In this document: piece after piece, positions 34,240-47,280 of the stretch
Position numbering within the stretch: the first letter of the stretch is position 1
Layout: each line of letters begins with the position of its first letter
Assembly (NCBI GenBank): GCA_031308135.1
Contig: JAHLJT010000631.1
Span: 196,778,685-196,842,684 of the forward strand
Length of the DNA: 64,000 nt
Direction of reading: 5' to 3'
DNA from: Acheta domesticus
Lineage: Eukaryota; Arthropoda; Insecta; Orthoptera; Gryllidae
Translations under genes and position numbers: made by a program
Notes under the pieces: model-generated
What the model saw: only the letters and a program-made list of their open reading frames with translations
Database searches by the model: none
What the model was told of the DNA's origin: nothing

Positions 34240-35720
34240 TTTCAACTCAGCATCAACATGCGTGTACACCAATTCTAATGACATAACAAGCGTATTTCAA
34301 ATGCATGAATAAACTAGTACAATCTTCCTTAAATTGGATGTGCTTTATCATCCAAACAGCTGTGCAATCTTAACTTAATTATCAATAAAAATTGAGATAG
34401 TAAAGTTATTGAGTTCATACTGATGACTGAAATAGCAAAATCCGTCAATTCTTTGACATAATATTTTATCACTAATTGTACCTGCGCGAATATTTCGTAC
34501 GTTGTAAAACAGTGTTTTCAAAGTGAAATTACCTTCAAACTGGAACCTAACTTTTATCGACCAGCTGCTGAGCTGTGTATCACAACATTATAGATCATGC
34601 TCAGTGTGGGCGTAAACATTTTAATTTTACTAAACATAGATTAACAAACAGAAAGATTTAAACCCATGAAGATTAATTGTACATAATATCAAATAGTAAA
34701 TTTAATTTTATATAAATTTCGACATTCTGTACAAGTTCAAGCGTAAAGATGTAGTTTTAAAGACCTATGACATCTTGTTTTTCAAAGCTAATCGTTTCCC
34801 AGTTTTGTGTCATGAAACGTGTGGTAGAGTGCAGTGTGTGCAGCGGGTTGCGTCTGCTGATTTCTCTGCTTCATGAAAGTCATTTTTTTGTATTTTGCCA
34901 CCCCTGACGGGTAATTCTCTCACAAGCAATACACACTAAGGTGTTTTGTGTCAATGATGCTTTGTAAATGGTTCATCACCTTTCCATAGTGAATAACGCT
35001 AGGGGGGGTTCTTGGTGATTTTCGAGTTTCCTTTGTCAAAATCCAACAAATATAAATATCCAATAGTCATCAATTTCTATGCTTGCAACAATTAAACTTT
35101 TATAGTTGTGGTACAAAACTATTTTCTTATTGGAAGACACATTAATGACTTATTTACATTATTGTTATTATTATTACAATTTATAAAATTCACTCTTATC
35201 CGGAGTCTCGAGATAGAACTCCAGATTAGAGCGGCAGCACATATTGTGGGACAAGTAAGTTATTCTGGCTCCAGTGCACTCGGGTTCCGCTTCAATTACA
35301 AAGAGAGAGAACCTTGCGCACGATATTAGTAGTAGCCAACAGCTCGGCCTTCTACATGATTCTGAAGTGCCACTCATGGAGATGAAGTTTCTCCTTCACA
35401 ATCCCCAAACCTCAGCAGACCGTTGTAACCACGGCTAATAAGTAGCACAAGTCCCTCAGCTAAATTTACAATTATTATAATCTTCCTATTATTATTTATG
35501 CATTTTATATCCTATTATTATTTACGTATTAAATATACAATTTATTGTTTTTATTCCTTATTGTTATTATATGTAGTAGTACTATTATTAGTGTGTAGGC
35601 CATTTCTCACCACGCTACACGTTCTCATCCGAGGCCCAGTCATATTCTATCCTGGAGAGAGACGTGTGTAATTATGGGGATTAGCTTTTTCGACTGCATC
35701 CCTTCGTAACACAAGGTTGT
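34240..35720. other. AT-rich stretch, nothing recognised
   Basis: No frame with family motifs and no repeat matched within the window. Short TTA runs occur near 35160-35175. Confidence 0.4.
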
Positions 35721-35724
35721 TAAG

Positions 35725-35930
35725 CCTTGAATTATGAATTATGAGGTGATAGGATGATGATGAGAGGTGATGGTGGCCTTTTGGAACCATTCCAGAATTT
35801 GCCTACATGACCGAGGGAAACCAGGAAACCTCCGGTCAGGATGGCTGGCCCAGGGATCGAACTCGGTCCTCCCAACTGCGACGCACTGAACCAATTCATT
35901 CGTTTATTATAATTATTACCGTTATTATTG
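35725..35930 (-). repeat. SINE with B-box-like motif
   Basis: The minus strand begins near 35905 with GGTTCAGTGCGTCGCAGTTG, a tRNA-like head. It contains GAGTTCGATCCCTGGGCC, close to an RNA polymerase III B box, and then a body with GACCGGAGGTTTCCTGG, GTAGGCAAATTCTGGAATGG and a trailing AT-rich end. This is a tRNA-related SINE layout. Confidence 0.65.
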
Positions 35931-36810
35931 TAGTTATTGAAGTGAAACTTCTTTAGTTCCGGGTAGGGCAAATCCACCTGAATAAGAGGAAAATGAAACG
36001 CTCAATTGTCCTCGCTGTGGCCGCATGCGGGGGCTGATGGAATTCGTCTGATGACAGCGCCGCTGCACGGTGATCAAGATGGAGCGAGACTCTGTCGACT
36101 GAGCGTGTCCAGTTATTTGTTGCAACTTCAGTAATTTCCCCCAACCGTCTCGTCGCCTCGTGTCTCTCGTAGCCGAAGCCCGCGACTGACTCATTTTCAA
36201 AACATGGAAGAATATTACGATTGAAATGTACAGTTCCTTCAAGGTCAAGAGCTGTAAGAAAGAAGACACTGTCACCTACTCGGGAGCTTCAGTACCTAGC
36301 AAAAATTTTAGTCCTAACGAAGCTGTCGATTGGATGACTGTGTCCCGTTCTCCGTCCAGATCGTGACCTTGAAGGGATACTACACATAAATCGGAGAATA
36401 GAAATTGTTAGACACAAAAATGTCCAGCATCTGCCAACTGTGGACACCTGATAGCGAACAATCGGGTGCCGAATATTTGCATCTGTTGACAAAAAAATGA
36501 ATTCGGTTCTCATGCAACTTCGTATAGTGTCTTGCAACTTATTCTTGAACTGTTTTCACGGGGATATTAAATTTCCTACTATTGTCGAATATTTTTTCTT
36601 CAAAAAAGTGATCTGTGAAACTCATCGTAATGTGAAAATTACTCTCTTGAGTATTATAGTTAAATCTCAATATATTATTTATGTAAATTATGTTTAATAT
36701 TTATTTTCAACTTGCCATTAGGCGCGCTCTTTTTCAGGACATGGCTAATGCAGTCAATAAATATTGCAACTCCTTACTGCTAGCAGAAAACTGGATTAAA
36801 AATTGAATAA
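35931..36810. other. Stretch with no recognised gene
   Basis: Moderate composition. Frames on the minus strand (35934-36275) have no family motif. It ends in AT-rich DNA at the solo LTR target site. Confidence 0.4.
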
Positions 36811-36815
36811 GGTTG

Positions 36816-37582
36816 TGTGGCATCTGTGGCCGATGCCACGAACTTCGGGCGCTGCCCGCCGCGCCGATAGATCGGCGCGTCACCACGAGGGTCGCTGGGA
36901 GCAACGCCGCTTGCCGCCAGCGACAAGCAGCCGTGCTTCGCCCGACCGCACACGGCCAATGGCGTGGCTACCCCAGTGGGGGCAACGGAGGGGCCGGTGG
37001 CACTCCCCCCTCCCAGCGGCGCTATATAAGCGGGGCGCCGCACCATCACGGCAGTTCGAGTACGAGCCACAGTTCGAGCCAGGGTACGAGCCGGAGCAGC
37101 AATTGGAGTTGGAGTCGGCTCCAGCAAGAGTCAGCGCCAGCAAGAGTCGGCACGAGCACGAGCAAGAGTCAGCGCAAGCAAGAGTCGGCGCAAGCAAGAG
37201 TCGGCGCAAGCAAGAGTCGGCGCAAGCAAGAGTCGGCGCAAGCAAGAGTCGGCGCAAGCAAGAGTCGGCGCAAGCAAGAGTCGGCGCAAGCAAGAGTCGG
37301 CGCAAGCAAGAGTCGGCGCAAGCAAGAGACAGCGCGAGCCAGCGCTAGCAAGAATCCGTACTTGCAAGAGTCCGCACGAGTAACAGTCAGTACGAGTCAG
37401 TACAAGTGGGAATCAATTCGGGAATCATCGCCGCCAGAAGAAGCCGGCCCTAGAGTATACGATGAACTTCTACGCCTGTCGGCAAACGAGACTATTTGTA
37501 TTCTGAATGAGATTTTGGTATTGGGAATAATAAATTGTTATACTAAGAAAAATTGTGAGTTTTCTCATTGTAGTATACAACA
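36816..37582 (+). mobile_element. Solo LTR, 767 bp, with 5-bp target duplication
   Basis: Begins TGTGGCATC and ends TATACAACA (TG...CA), flanked on both sides by GGTTG (36811-36815 and 37583-37587). It contains a TATA box, CTATATAAGC, at 37021 in a GC-rich promoter-like region, a 16-bp minisatellite downstream of the expected start site, and an AATAAA signal near 37529. That is the U3-R-U5 layout of an LTR retrotransposon. No internal region remains, so it is a solo LTR left by recombination. The long frames across it are repeat artefacts. Confidence 0.88.
37162..37333 (+). repeat. 16-bp minisatellite inside the solo LTR
   Basis: About ten copies of GCAAGCAAGAGTCGGC. Because 16 is not a multiple of three, all frames are open and read the same 16-residue cycle, which explains the overlapping frames on both strands. 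Confidence 0.95.
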
Positions 37583-37587
37583 GGTTG

Positions 37588-38218
37588 GACGTTCCAAACT
37601 TCAATTTTTTTATTCTATTTAAACGTTCAAATGTCAAAACAGGAGAAGTAGCATTCTACAGGAACGCCAATGATAACGCTAACACCGTGAGTGTACACAT
37701 AGATATAAATGTAAAACAAGCCAATTCACTGGACTAATTGAGTACAGGAATTGGCAACACTGGTACAATGAAATGCCAACTGGAATGCGAGCAAATGTTA
37801 ATGATGGTGTTCTCCTGCATACCAATTAACACAAAAGCGAATGAGATCATTTAATTCATTCATGAAGTCTTGTTGTTCTGAAGTAGCAGAATTGTTAAAA
37901 AACCTTACGACAAAATTTCTATATGTTTACCGAGTGGTGATCACAATCACAACTCAGACTTTGTATTCATGATACTAAAGGTAATTTCACAAGAACTCTG
38001 AATGCCCTTACCATGCGAATGAAACATGAACAAAAAGTAATCATATTGTTTAATAAATATAGCTGAAGATTTAATTTCTTCCATACCAGATATTTCACAA
38101 AAAGCACTGAAAATTAAAAATACAAATTATGAAGAATAATATTACGCAAAACATTTACTGAATTCATTTTTATTTTCCACGGAGTGATTATTATACACGG
38201 AGTGATATACGTAGTAGT
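37588..38218. other. AT-rich stretch, nothing recognised
   Basis: It ends in repeated CACGGAGTGAT words (38179-38205) that resemble the outer edge of the next foldback element. Confidence 0.4.
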
Positions 38219-40830
38219 TACTTTCCCGTATACGTACGTATTGACGGAGTGATATACGTAATATTGGGAAAGTTATGTAATGCTGAGCAAAAAAATAGCG
38301 AATTTTCGGCGGAAAAAAATTCATTGCTGGGACCTGATAACGAAAAAGTGGATAGAACCAGTTGCTACATTAAGAAAAAAATCCCCCAACACGTGGTGTA
38401 GTCAGGAACCCTCTTTAGTGGGTCCTTGATACCGAAAAAACAATTGAAAGGAAAACGTCCGTCCTCCGTCTGTCTGTCTGTCTGTCTGTTCGTCTGTGAA
38501 CACTGCTAGCGCGTAAACCATACGTGCGATTTCTTCCAAAATGGATATTCCCCGGTCGATCTGCGTTCGCTCGAGGTGCCTAGATTTTGAAAAACATTCT
38601 TCAAAATTTGAGGGTACTTTACATGAAGCCTCCGGACCTTTTCAAACTTTTCTCAAAAACGGCTCGATTTTTTTCTTTAAATTTCTTATATGAATAGAGT
38701 AAAATACACTTATTAAAATGGTATAGGTCCGATTTTCACGGATAACTCTGAATTTTCGAAAATTGTGAAAGGTTGACTTTTTTTCGGCGTCTTTCTCCAA
38801 ATACAAACTTGAAGATAGAGATTTGTCCTTCAAATAAAATATGTTCTCCAAAGTGAGTTCCTTTTTTAAAGTCACATACATTGTTTTGAAAATTTTAGCA
38901 GTTTTCGCGCAATATTGCATGCAATACGTGCAATTTTTTAAAAATTACAAAAACTATATTTTCTCAAAAACGGCTCCAATTTTTTTTTAACTTTTGGTAG
39001 GGATAGTGGTAAATGTACTCTATCAGATGACATAAAAGCCATATTGCTGTATTATTTTGTTTTTTCATAAATTGCAAAAATGTAATTTTTTGACTTGTCT
39101 CTCACGTCCAAAATATTTACATTAGCGGCGCTTTGTCCACTTTATTATATTTATAAGTACATGTGCTTTAAATAATGGCAAGTAAAATTTCTCGAAAACA
39201 CAATCGTTTTCTGTGAAAACTAGCTCAAAATTCCGCATTTTCAGAAACGCTCAAACGCCATTTTCTCATAAATGGCTAGAAAAAATTCTTCAAACTTTTC
39301 AATCGGATAGTGCTAATTACACTCTTTGATATGAGTGATATAAATGATAAGTTTATTTTGAGATATTTTTTTGTTTTTTCAAAATTTACACAAATGTAAT
39401 TTTTTTGAAAGATCTCTCACATCTTTAATATGCACATTACCAGCAATTTGTAAACATTATTATATTTGTGAGTGTATGTTCTTCAAATGACTTCAAATGA
39501 AATTTCAAGCTCATTTTCACAGAAATATTTTCATTTTTCAAAATACTTTATTTGAAGTTATTTGAAGCACTTACACTCACAAATATAATGTTTACAAATT
39601 GGTGGTAAGGTGCATATTAAAGATGTGAGAGATCTTTCAAAAAAATTACAATTATGTAATTTTTGAAAAAAAAACTCAAAATAAACTTTACGCTATACTA
39701 AAGAGAGTATTTAGCACTATCCGTTAAAAAAGTGTGAAGAAAAAACTTGCAGCCATATATGAGAAAATGGCGTTTGAGCGTTTCTGAAAATGCGAAATTT
39801 TGAGCTACTTTTCACAGAAAACGGTTGTGTTTCCGAGAAACTTTACTTGACATTATTTAAAGCACATGTACTCATAAATATAATAATGTGAAAAAATCGC
39901 CGCTAATGTAAATATTATCGACGTAAGAAACATGTGAAAAAATTTACATTTTTGTAATTTTTTAAAAAACCAACCTATAGAGCAATTTGGCTTTTATGTC
40001 ATCTGATAGAGTAAATTTACCACTATCCCTACCAAAAGTGTAAAGCAAAAATTCGGAGCCGTTTTCGAGAAAATCTTGTTTTTGTATTTTTTTAAATTGC
40101 ACATATTGCACCCAATATTGCACGAAAACTACTAAAATTTTGAAAAACATTTACATGGCCTTTATGAAAGAACTCAATATGTACAACAAATTTTTTTGAA
40201 GAAAAAATCTCTATCTTCAATTTTGTAGTTGGAGAAAGACGCCGAAAAAAATTGAAACTTTCACAATTTTCGAAAATTCAGAGTTATCCGTGAAAATCGG
40301 ACCTATGCCATGTTAATAAGTGTATTTTACTCTATTCATACAAGAAATTTTAAAAAAAATTGGAGTCGCTTTTGAGAAAATTTTGAAAATCCCCGGGGGT
40401 GGCTTCATATAAAGTACCCCCAAATTTTGAAGAATCTTTTTAAAAATCTCAAAGCTTCGACTAGAACCAGATCGACCGGGGAATATCCATTTTGGAAGAA
40501 ATCGTACTTATGGTTTAGGCGCTAGCAGTGTTCACAGACGGACAGACAGATAGACAGACAGACAGACGGACGGACGGACGGACAGACGGACGTTTTCCTT
40601 TCAATTGGGTTTTCGGTATCAAGAACCTAGAAAACAGGGTTTCTGACTTCACCACGTTTTAGGGGATTTTTTTTCTTAATTTAGCAACTGGTTTTATCCA
40701 CTTCTTTGTTCTCACGGCCCGGCAATTAATTTTTTTCCGCCGAAAATTGGCCATTTTCTCGCGCAGCATTACATAACATTCCCTATACTACGTATATAAC
40801 TCCGTGTATACGTACGTATACGGGAAAGTA
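38219..40830. mobile_element. Foldback element, 2.6-kb near-perfect palindrome
   Basis: The arms at 38219-39500 and 39545-40830 are inverted copies with a spacer of only about 45 bp. Outer ends share TACTTTCCCGTATACGTACG. Next come TTATGTAATGCTG, AAAGTGGATAGAACC-type and TTGATACCGAAAA segments. A tetranucleotide run lies in each arm: GTCT at 38464-38488 and its GACA/GACG counterpart at 40540-40590. The inner ends share TTAATATGCACATTAC. Fragments of one arm recur at 244-505, 53585-54140 and 60440-60745. No transposase frame was seen. Confidence 0.9.
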
Positions 40831-41160
40831 AAAATCGTTATGAGGAAGAGGGGTGCGGAGAAGCTTCAATATTCGTTATATGAGATTACAACATTTAACA
40901 GAACTTATTTGGGTTACAAAACAGCATTAGAGGAAAAATTAATAATTAATGTACATGAAGACTAAAATTAAATACAAGAAAAACAGTCAAAAGTCCAGAA
41001 CTTTTTGTTACCACTAGTGTGATTTCGTTTATTAACACACCACGTTTTCAAAAATGCAAACTCACAACTTTACTGAACTAGGCACATGACGTAAAGTTTT
41101 AAATGTGTCGCAGAGCATGTAGAGAGAAGTAAATGTCTGCATCAAGTGCGGTGACGTACC
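40831..41160. other. Short stretch, nothing recognised
   Basis: AT-rich spacer between the foldback element and a LINE relic. Confidence 0.4.
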
Positions 41161-41164
41161 TGTA

Positions 41165-42560
41165 AGTCCAACTCAAAAAATATAATCGACAGTAGGGATA
41201 AGACAGGGTTGTCCTCTTTCACCGCTATTGTTTATCTTGTTTATAAATGATTTATTAACATGGGTACAGGACACGGACACATCTTTGCCGGAAATTGATA
41301 GCCTGAAAATTCCCGGATTACTTTAAGCTGACGATTTAGTTCTATATTCAGAAACGATTGAAGGCTTACAGATGAGTTTATATACCCTAAAAAGATTTAG
41401 TGTAGCATGGGGACTAAAAGTAAATATTCAAAAAATGAAAATTGTCTTCCAGAATGGGTTTATTTGGAGTATCAAAGAGAAATGGTATTACGCACAGGAG
41501 GAACTTGACCGTGTCAAAACTTTTACTTATCTTGCAAAATTGTCTATGAACGGAATAGTCATACAGTTCCGGTTCATAGTCAAGGAAGAATTGCTCTCAA
41601 AGAAATCGATTGCGTAATGCGTAGAATACCGGAATGGCCTTTAAAGGTGTGAATCATCCCATTCATCCCAGCTATGAATTACGGGGCGGAAATCTGGGGA
41701 GTGTATACACTAGACAGATTAGATAGTATCGAAACAGATTATTACAAATTAATTCTCGGAGTCTCTAGATGCGCAGCAAATGTCGGTGACTTAAGAGAGG
41801 TAGGTAGTGTAGGAATTTAGAAATATTTTAAAATGAAAGTCATTAAGCTTTGGATTAGATTAGTAAGTGAAGAGGCTGACACACATTCGCAGGTGCTTTA
41901 GAGCGCAATTACAGGAAAACGATCAGCGCTATTGGTTATACAAAGTGAAACGGGTACTAGAACTCGCAGGTCAGGGAGACGTTTTTCTGGAGATGGTTAA
42001 GGATAGGGGAACACGGGAGCTAGAACGGTTAATTTCAGATAGACTTTCGGATATTAAAAGGCAAGGCAGCATCAGCAGAAAAATGTTTGTTAGTGGTACA
42101 AATTCACACGAGTCCTGTATGGGGATTCGAAAGTTACGTAAAAGGGACGCAAAAGTTACTTAAGGGACGTAAGGAACGTAAGGGACGTAAAAGTTACTTA
42201 AAAGGGATGCAAGAGGGGGATACGCTTGGTTTAGGGTAGGGGTGGATGCAACGTAGAATGAAGGATTCGAATGGCAATGGAATCTGTCTACTCTGCGATG
42301 ATAGAAAAGATTGGATCCACATCCTGTTAAATTGCTGCATTACAAAAACTTGGAGAGGAAAATGGATGGGAATGGGGAACTATTGCTTCCAACTTAGAAA
42401 CATAACGCTCTCTCAAAACATATTAGTTGATATATCACTTCACGAAAGAATTAGGAAAATTTTTAGGAAAGGTTCGAACTGTCAGGGAAATGGTAATCAG
42501 GGAGTGGGAAAACAGCACTGGTTAGTATTACGAGCGGAGCCTAGTCTGGAGATAAAATAA
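41165..42560 (+). mobile_element. LINE relic (RT plus C-terminal zinc-knuckle-like part)
   Basis: The + strand shows GIRQGCPLSPLLF (from about 41190) followed by FINDLL, then ADDLVLYSE (41327 on), LKRFSVAWGLKVN and a KTFTYLAKL thumb-like segment. A later fragment (42246-42560) contains CLLCDD..DWIHILLNC, a Cys-His cluster typical of the C-terminus of several LINE clades. The tyrosine of the YADD box is a TAA stop (41324-41326), and many frameshifts follow. 5' end absent. The clade is uncertain. Confidence 0.82.
41372..41617 (+). pseudogene. LINE reverse-transcriptase fragment downstream of the YADD box
   Basis: The frame starts just after ADDLVLYSE and covers the RT thumb (LYTLKRFSVAWGLKVNIQKM, then KTFTYLAKL). 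With the palm motif upstream interrupted by a stop at 41324, the enzyme cannot be made intact. Confidence 0.75.
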
Positions 42561-42569
42561 ATAATTCAA

Positions 42570-42690
42570 TAAGTAAGCGGTAATTAAGTTAATTAGTAAG
42601 GTAATCAGTAATGCTAATCACTAATATTAATTAGTAAGTTAGTAATTAAATTAATCAGTAAGCGAAAATTAAGTTAGTCAGTAGTAAATT
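42570..42690 (+). repeat. AT-rich TTAGTAAGT-type low-complexity tail
   Basis: Loose repetition of ATTAGTAAGTTAGTAATTAA and AATCAGTAAG words directly after the LINE relic. It may be a decayed 3' region or a simple repeat. Confidence 0.6.
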
Positions 42691-42699
42691 GATCAGAGA

Positions 42700-43680
42700 G
42701 GCGGTGGTGTTGGCGATCATCTGTGGCGCTGTTTGATTTCAGGGGCTGAGGAGGCCAAAGAGTAGGTGGAGAAGATGCCCACGCCAGGAAATAAATAAAT
42801 AGTTTAGAAAAAAATCTAGTAGTTTAGCATGTACTCGTCTTCTGAAGGCAGGTTTTCTCCCTTCAGGGGATTTTTCCTCAGCCGTACCTGATGGTCTCCT
42901 TTCCGCGGCTTTGATGCGATGAAGAGACCATTAGGGGTGAATGCCAGAATTCGAAAGGTTAGAATGGGGTAAGATGTAGGTATTATAATGGCTTAAAGAC
43001 CTCAGCCTAGCCACATAGTTCAAAAGAATTGCAATTAGATATAAATGTGTGATAATTACCCATTAAATAGATAAATACCATACATTTTCACTACGAAAAG
43101 GAGAGACAAGAAAATGTAGAGTACAAAGTCCGGAAATCATCATCTAATTTGAGGGCCCCCAGCACGCCCAATTGTTTACAAGCCGTTGCCCGATATACGA
43201 CAAAACCGCCGTATAACGTAGCTTGAAGCTTGACAGTTGACACTAAATAAAACATAGTACACACAGTGTGTGCTGAACACAGGTTGTAAGCGCAAACGGG
43301 GCCGTTCCCTTACAGCATCGAAGCCTCGTTCGCTGTTCCCGTAATATTACCGCGCTGTTATACAACCCCCCTACTGCCCGCCGCGTACTGTTCTACACAG
43401 CGACGACGGCGTTGGATTCGGACTAATTTGGGGGAACAGATTCTGCGGGGGAGGGCAAAACTAAATTATGTCTGTGTACTTTAGCCAACACCCGAAATTA
43501 ATGGTAATTGCTCAAACGCCGGAGAGCGCTCGGTGAAGGATGGGGAAGGGGGAGGGAGTGTTTTTTAGGCCGACGCGCGTCCCTGTCACCCTCCAATTGA
43601 ATTATCCGTACTGTAACCGTAATTAAGGGATGGACGGTCATCGCGCGTCGCGAGTGGTAATATAGATCGTCTGCAGGTAC
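42700..43680. other. Stretch with no recognised gene
   Basis: Mixed composition. The 43130-43430 part is GC-richer, and no coding or repeat match was found in the window. Confidence 0.35.
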
Positions 43681-43683
43681 GCG

Positions 43684-44215
43684 ATGGCGGTAGCGGAGGC
43701 GGCGGTGGTGGAGTACGGCAATGGAGTATGGCGGCGGAGGCGGCAATGGGTGAGGAGGCGACGGAGACGCGGGGTGAAGGGGTGGCGGTGGCGGTGGAGG
43801 CAATGGAGGTGGAGAGAGGCGTTGGCGGCGGAGGTGGCGGTGGTGGAGGGAGGCGGTGGCGATGGAGGGGGAGGCAGCGGTGGCGACGGCAGCGGCGATG
43901 GCGGTGTCGGCGGCGGAGGCAGAGATGATGGAGGGGAGGCGGCGTTGGTGGCGGACGTGCGACGGTGGAAGCCGTAGCGGCGGTGGTGGAAGGGTCACTA
44001 TGGTTGTGGAGCCGGCGGTGGTGGCGGTAGTGACGGCAGCGGCTGTACCGACTTGCGGCGGTGGCGGCGGTGGCGGCGATGGCGGAGGGCGGAGGGCGGA
44101 GGGCGGAGGGCGGTGGTGGTGATGGTGGTGGTCGTGGTGGCCGCGGCGAAGGTGGCGGTGGTGGCGGTCGCAACGGCGGTAGCACCCGCGTCGCAAGAGG
44201 AGGCGGGGTGGGGTG
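43684..44215. repeat. GC-rich GGC/GGT triplet island
   Basis: More than 500 bases dominated by GGCGGTGGC-like triplets, with four GGGCGGA heptamers at 44087-44113. Frames on both strands give polyGly/Arg/Ala and polyPro/His/Ser. These are compositional and share no domain. A CpG island function is possible. Confidence 0.8.
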
Positions 44216-46680
44216 GCGTAATTCAAATTCTCGCAAAACGCAGGGGAACGCTCTCGTAATTGGAATTTTTATACAGTGTTAATTACTTACAGGCAGGAGC
44301 CGTCGCTCTCGCTTCGAGTAGCGGGAGAGTGTTTGCGAATGTCAAGTAGAGTCCCCCTGAAGGAAGGGACGCTTTCGTTCTGCTTTTCCGAATTCCCTTT
44401 CCCGTTTTTTTCTTTTTTTAAACAAATATTTTCGGCTTCTTAAAGCTCATCTCTTACCTTCGTTTATTTCAAATAATTATTGCGCCATGTCTGATATTTT
44501 CAAGGAATTTGTGAATTTCTTTCCAGGAAACCAACTGATCAACCTGATAATTCATTTGCGCATAAACTTCAAGACTGACCTAACATCGGTAATTCGAATC
44601 CTTCCATAAATTCACGCTGATCTGCAAAATTCATATTGATCGTTTCCTTTGGCTGTAAAAATTCAAATATTCCATTTTTAGCTCATGTATCATTTGTTAG
44701 CTTATGTATCATTAAGTTAGTAATCAATATGGGACGAAACATTTCAAAATCCCATTAGCAAAATACTTGTTGTCACTAGAAAAATACGAGATTATATGGA
44801 ATCCGTTAATCAAGAATTAATTTCTTTCCTTTTCACACTTTTGCCAACTTTACTCACCACAAAAGGACAAGTACGGTAATTTCAAATCAGTCATCGCAAT
44901 GAACTAACATTGCTTCTGACTGCAACACTCAAGTTGCTGATGTTAATAAAATTAAGTTCTTCCTCTCACCTTATCTTTATAAATATCTTCCTACCTTAAA
45001 ACTCGATTTGTATCTCTTAAAACATTGTATAATAAGTAAATTAAATGTTCAAGAATTGTTTGCAGTCTTAAGCACTGTCTAAAGCAATAAGGCGGATTTT
45101 GAAGCACTGTCTAAAGCACTAATGCACTGTTTGAAGGGATACATACTCAATGCACTGATTTTCATTACTAATGCAGAATTTAAAGCAGTTGCTAAATGAT
45201 GATTCAAATAATTTTCGCAAATACAGATAGATAAAACTCTCGCATAAACGCTCTTACAAATTGTTGTCGTTCAGGAACAAATGAAGTAAGTTCAATGGCG
45301 GATTTCGTTTTCCAAAATGCTGGCGGGTAAACGACCCTGCTCACGATGAAACTAAATGTAGCGACTATAGGATCAATGCAGTCATTCAACGCAGTATTTG
45401 TCCTCGTAATGGGTGTTGTTCATCTTCAAATGGACATAAAGTAAACCTTTATATCACGAGAACGTTTCAACACTTACCGAAAATATATCTCACGCGCGAA
45501 AAAACACTTCTGTCCCTGAGGGGCTGTAAGGATCACCGCATTGGAACAATATCCACTGTATTTTCACAATATAAAATGAAATAAAGAATAACATCCATTT
45601 GGGAAACGATAAGTTTCAAAATCGTAGCGCATTCAATAAATACTTCTATTACCCTTGGGAATACCAAATGAACTTCCAGGATGGTCTTGGTTATTTTCTA
45701 GTATGCTTACACAAACATCTTCGTTGATCGTAGTTAACATTGTTTTAAGATAAAAGCTGCTACTTCCTTGTAATAATGAATAATTTAATTTAAAGTTCTC
45801 ATCTATCTATATCTATATAATTATATAAATACACAATGGCGTTACGTTATAGCTCGAAAATCTCCTAAGATGCTGAACCAATGTTGATAAAACTTTTCTG
45901 CTAGCTTCCTTTGAAGTCCAGGATTACTACAGGCTGTGACTTACAACCATAAATCTTAACATACAAAATAATTCCTTTTTTCGACTTTTTTCGCCTAGCA
46001 TTAAATCTTGGATTCAAGAATGCATCAATGTGCAGTAGTCTGCATGCTATCAGAGGATGACCACTGAGACGACTGAGTCCATCAATGCACAGAATAACGT
46101 ATTTATAGAAGAAGACTACTTGTTTTCACTATCAACTGTCTGAAATGGTTCTGAGTTTTTCTCCACTCTATTTATAAAATTAACTTGGATATTGATTTCA
46201 ATTGCGCCCAGGCGTGAATGTACGTATTAAGTGTACAAGAGTCATTTTGCTGATGGATGTGTTTGCTATTGTCGTAAAAAGGTATGAATGCACACATAAA
46301 ATTGTTATTGTTTTAGTTGTAGTAAATTAAGCATGATTATTTTGTATTTGTGAGTTCCACGAGCGAAAATGAAATTTACTACGAATGATTTACGTGTTAT
46401 GCTGAAACTGTGACTGATGGAGAATTTTTGTAGGGAAGTGTATAATAATAGTAGTGAGTGAAAGCATATCTTTGAGTGGTGGAGAAATGATTATTTAAAT
46501 AAATGAGAGTAAAATCGTCAAGAATGATTTCTATACAATGGTCTAAGAGTTCGTTCCAAGAAAAATCGGTCTTTGAAAGGAGTGATCGTTTAATAGAGGT
46601 GAATTTTCAAAGAGGCTTCACTGTAATCGAAGCCTCAATACTGCTGGCAAACAAAGTTATATTCGCCAATTCTCTTTCCT
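44216..46680. other. Long AT-rich stretch, nothing recognised
   Basis: I see no gene. A short imprecise repetition, AAGCACTGTCTAAAGCA, lies at 45070-45120. Confidence 0.4.
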
Positions 46681-47169
46681 CGAAATGCTGCGCGAACCCC
46701 GTATAAATTCTGGCACATTAATAACGAGATGGTTACTTGAATTCACTATTCTTCAACATAAAGGAGACTTTCTGCTGTTTTCGATGCGATTAAAACAAAA
46801 GAAGTCGGCAGAAGAGGAGATGACAGACCATCGATTTTCGGAACCTATCGAATACGTCTTGTCGAAATTATGGGTGACACACACGCAGAGTCCAGAGCGA
46901 AGACGCAGAAGACAGGATTCGACCAGACACCGCGTGACAGCGAATAATAAGGACTGTCCGCCGCTGTCGCAGCGTTCAGTCGACAGAAAGTGTGAAAGGC
47001 GGACCGGCCGAAATATCGACAGACGGAAAGCTCCTCTCCTCTTCAACCTCTTCTCACGCCTAACCCGTTCTTCGCATTTCCTCTGGTCTTTGGAGTCTCT
47101 GCTGTGCGCCGCGCGATTTGCTACGTTTCTTCTTCTTAAACAGTCTAAGACTTGTTCCTTTCCAACAAT

Positions 47170-47280
47170 TATAACGCGTCTATCTTCTCCTTGGTCTGCC
47201 AACTTCTCTTCTTCCTCTCGGCCTTTCATCTCTAGCAATCCTCCTGAATCTTTTCTCCTCCATTTTCTCAATATGACAGT
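47170..47280 (-). pseudogene. Possible LINE C-terminal relic
   Basis: The minus strand reads RFRRIARDERPRGRREVGRP followed by basic residues and a stop, with an EWVADWRK segment just upstream in another frame. Basic RPRGR..GRPRRR tails occur at the C-terminus of some LINE proteins. The long open frames of both strands at 46685-47371 otherwise lack motifs. Weak evidence. Confidence 0.3.

Noticed and set aside
37162..37333. Regular repeat that could be taken for a CRISPR array
   Set aside because: Units are 16 bp, contiguous, without unique spacers, and lie in an animal LTR.
36813..37622. 269-codon frame and several companions on both strands
   Set aside because: The 16-bp minisatellite reads through in every frame, and the segment has the structure of a solo LTR.
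43498..44236. Proline/serine-rich minus frames of 216-242 codons and Gly/Arg-rich plus frames
   Set aside because: GGC/GGT triplet composition removes stops; the frames overlap one another in several phases and contain no motif.
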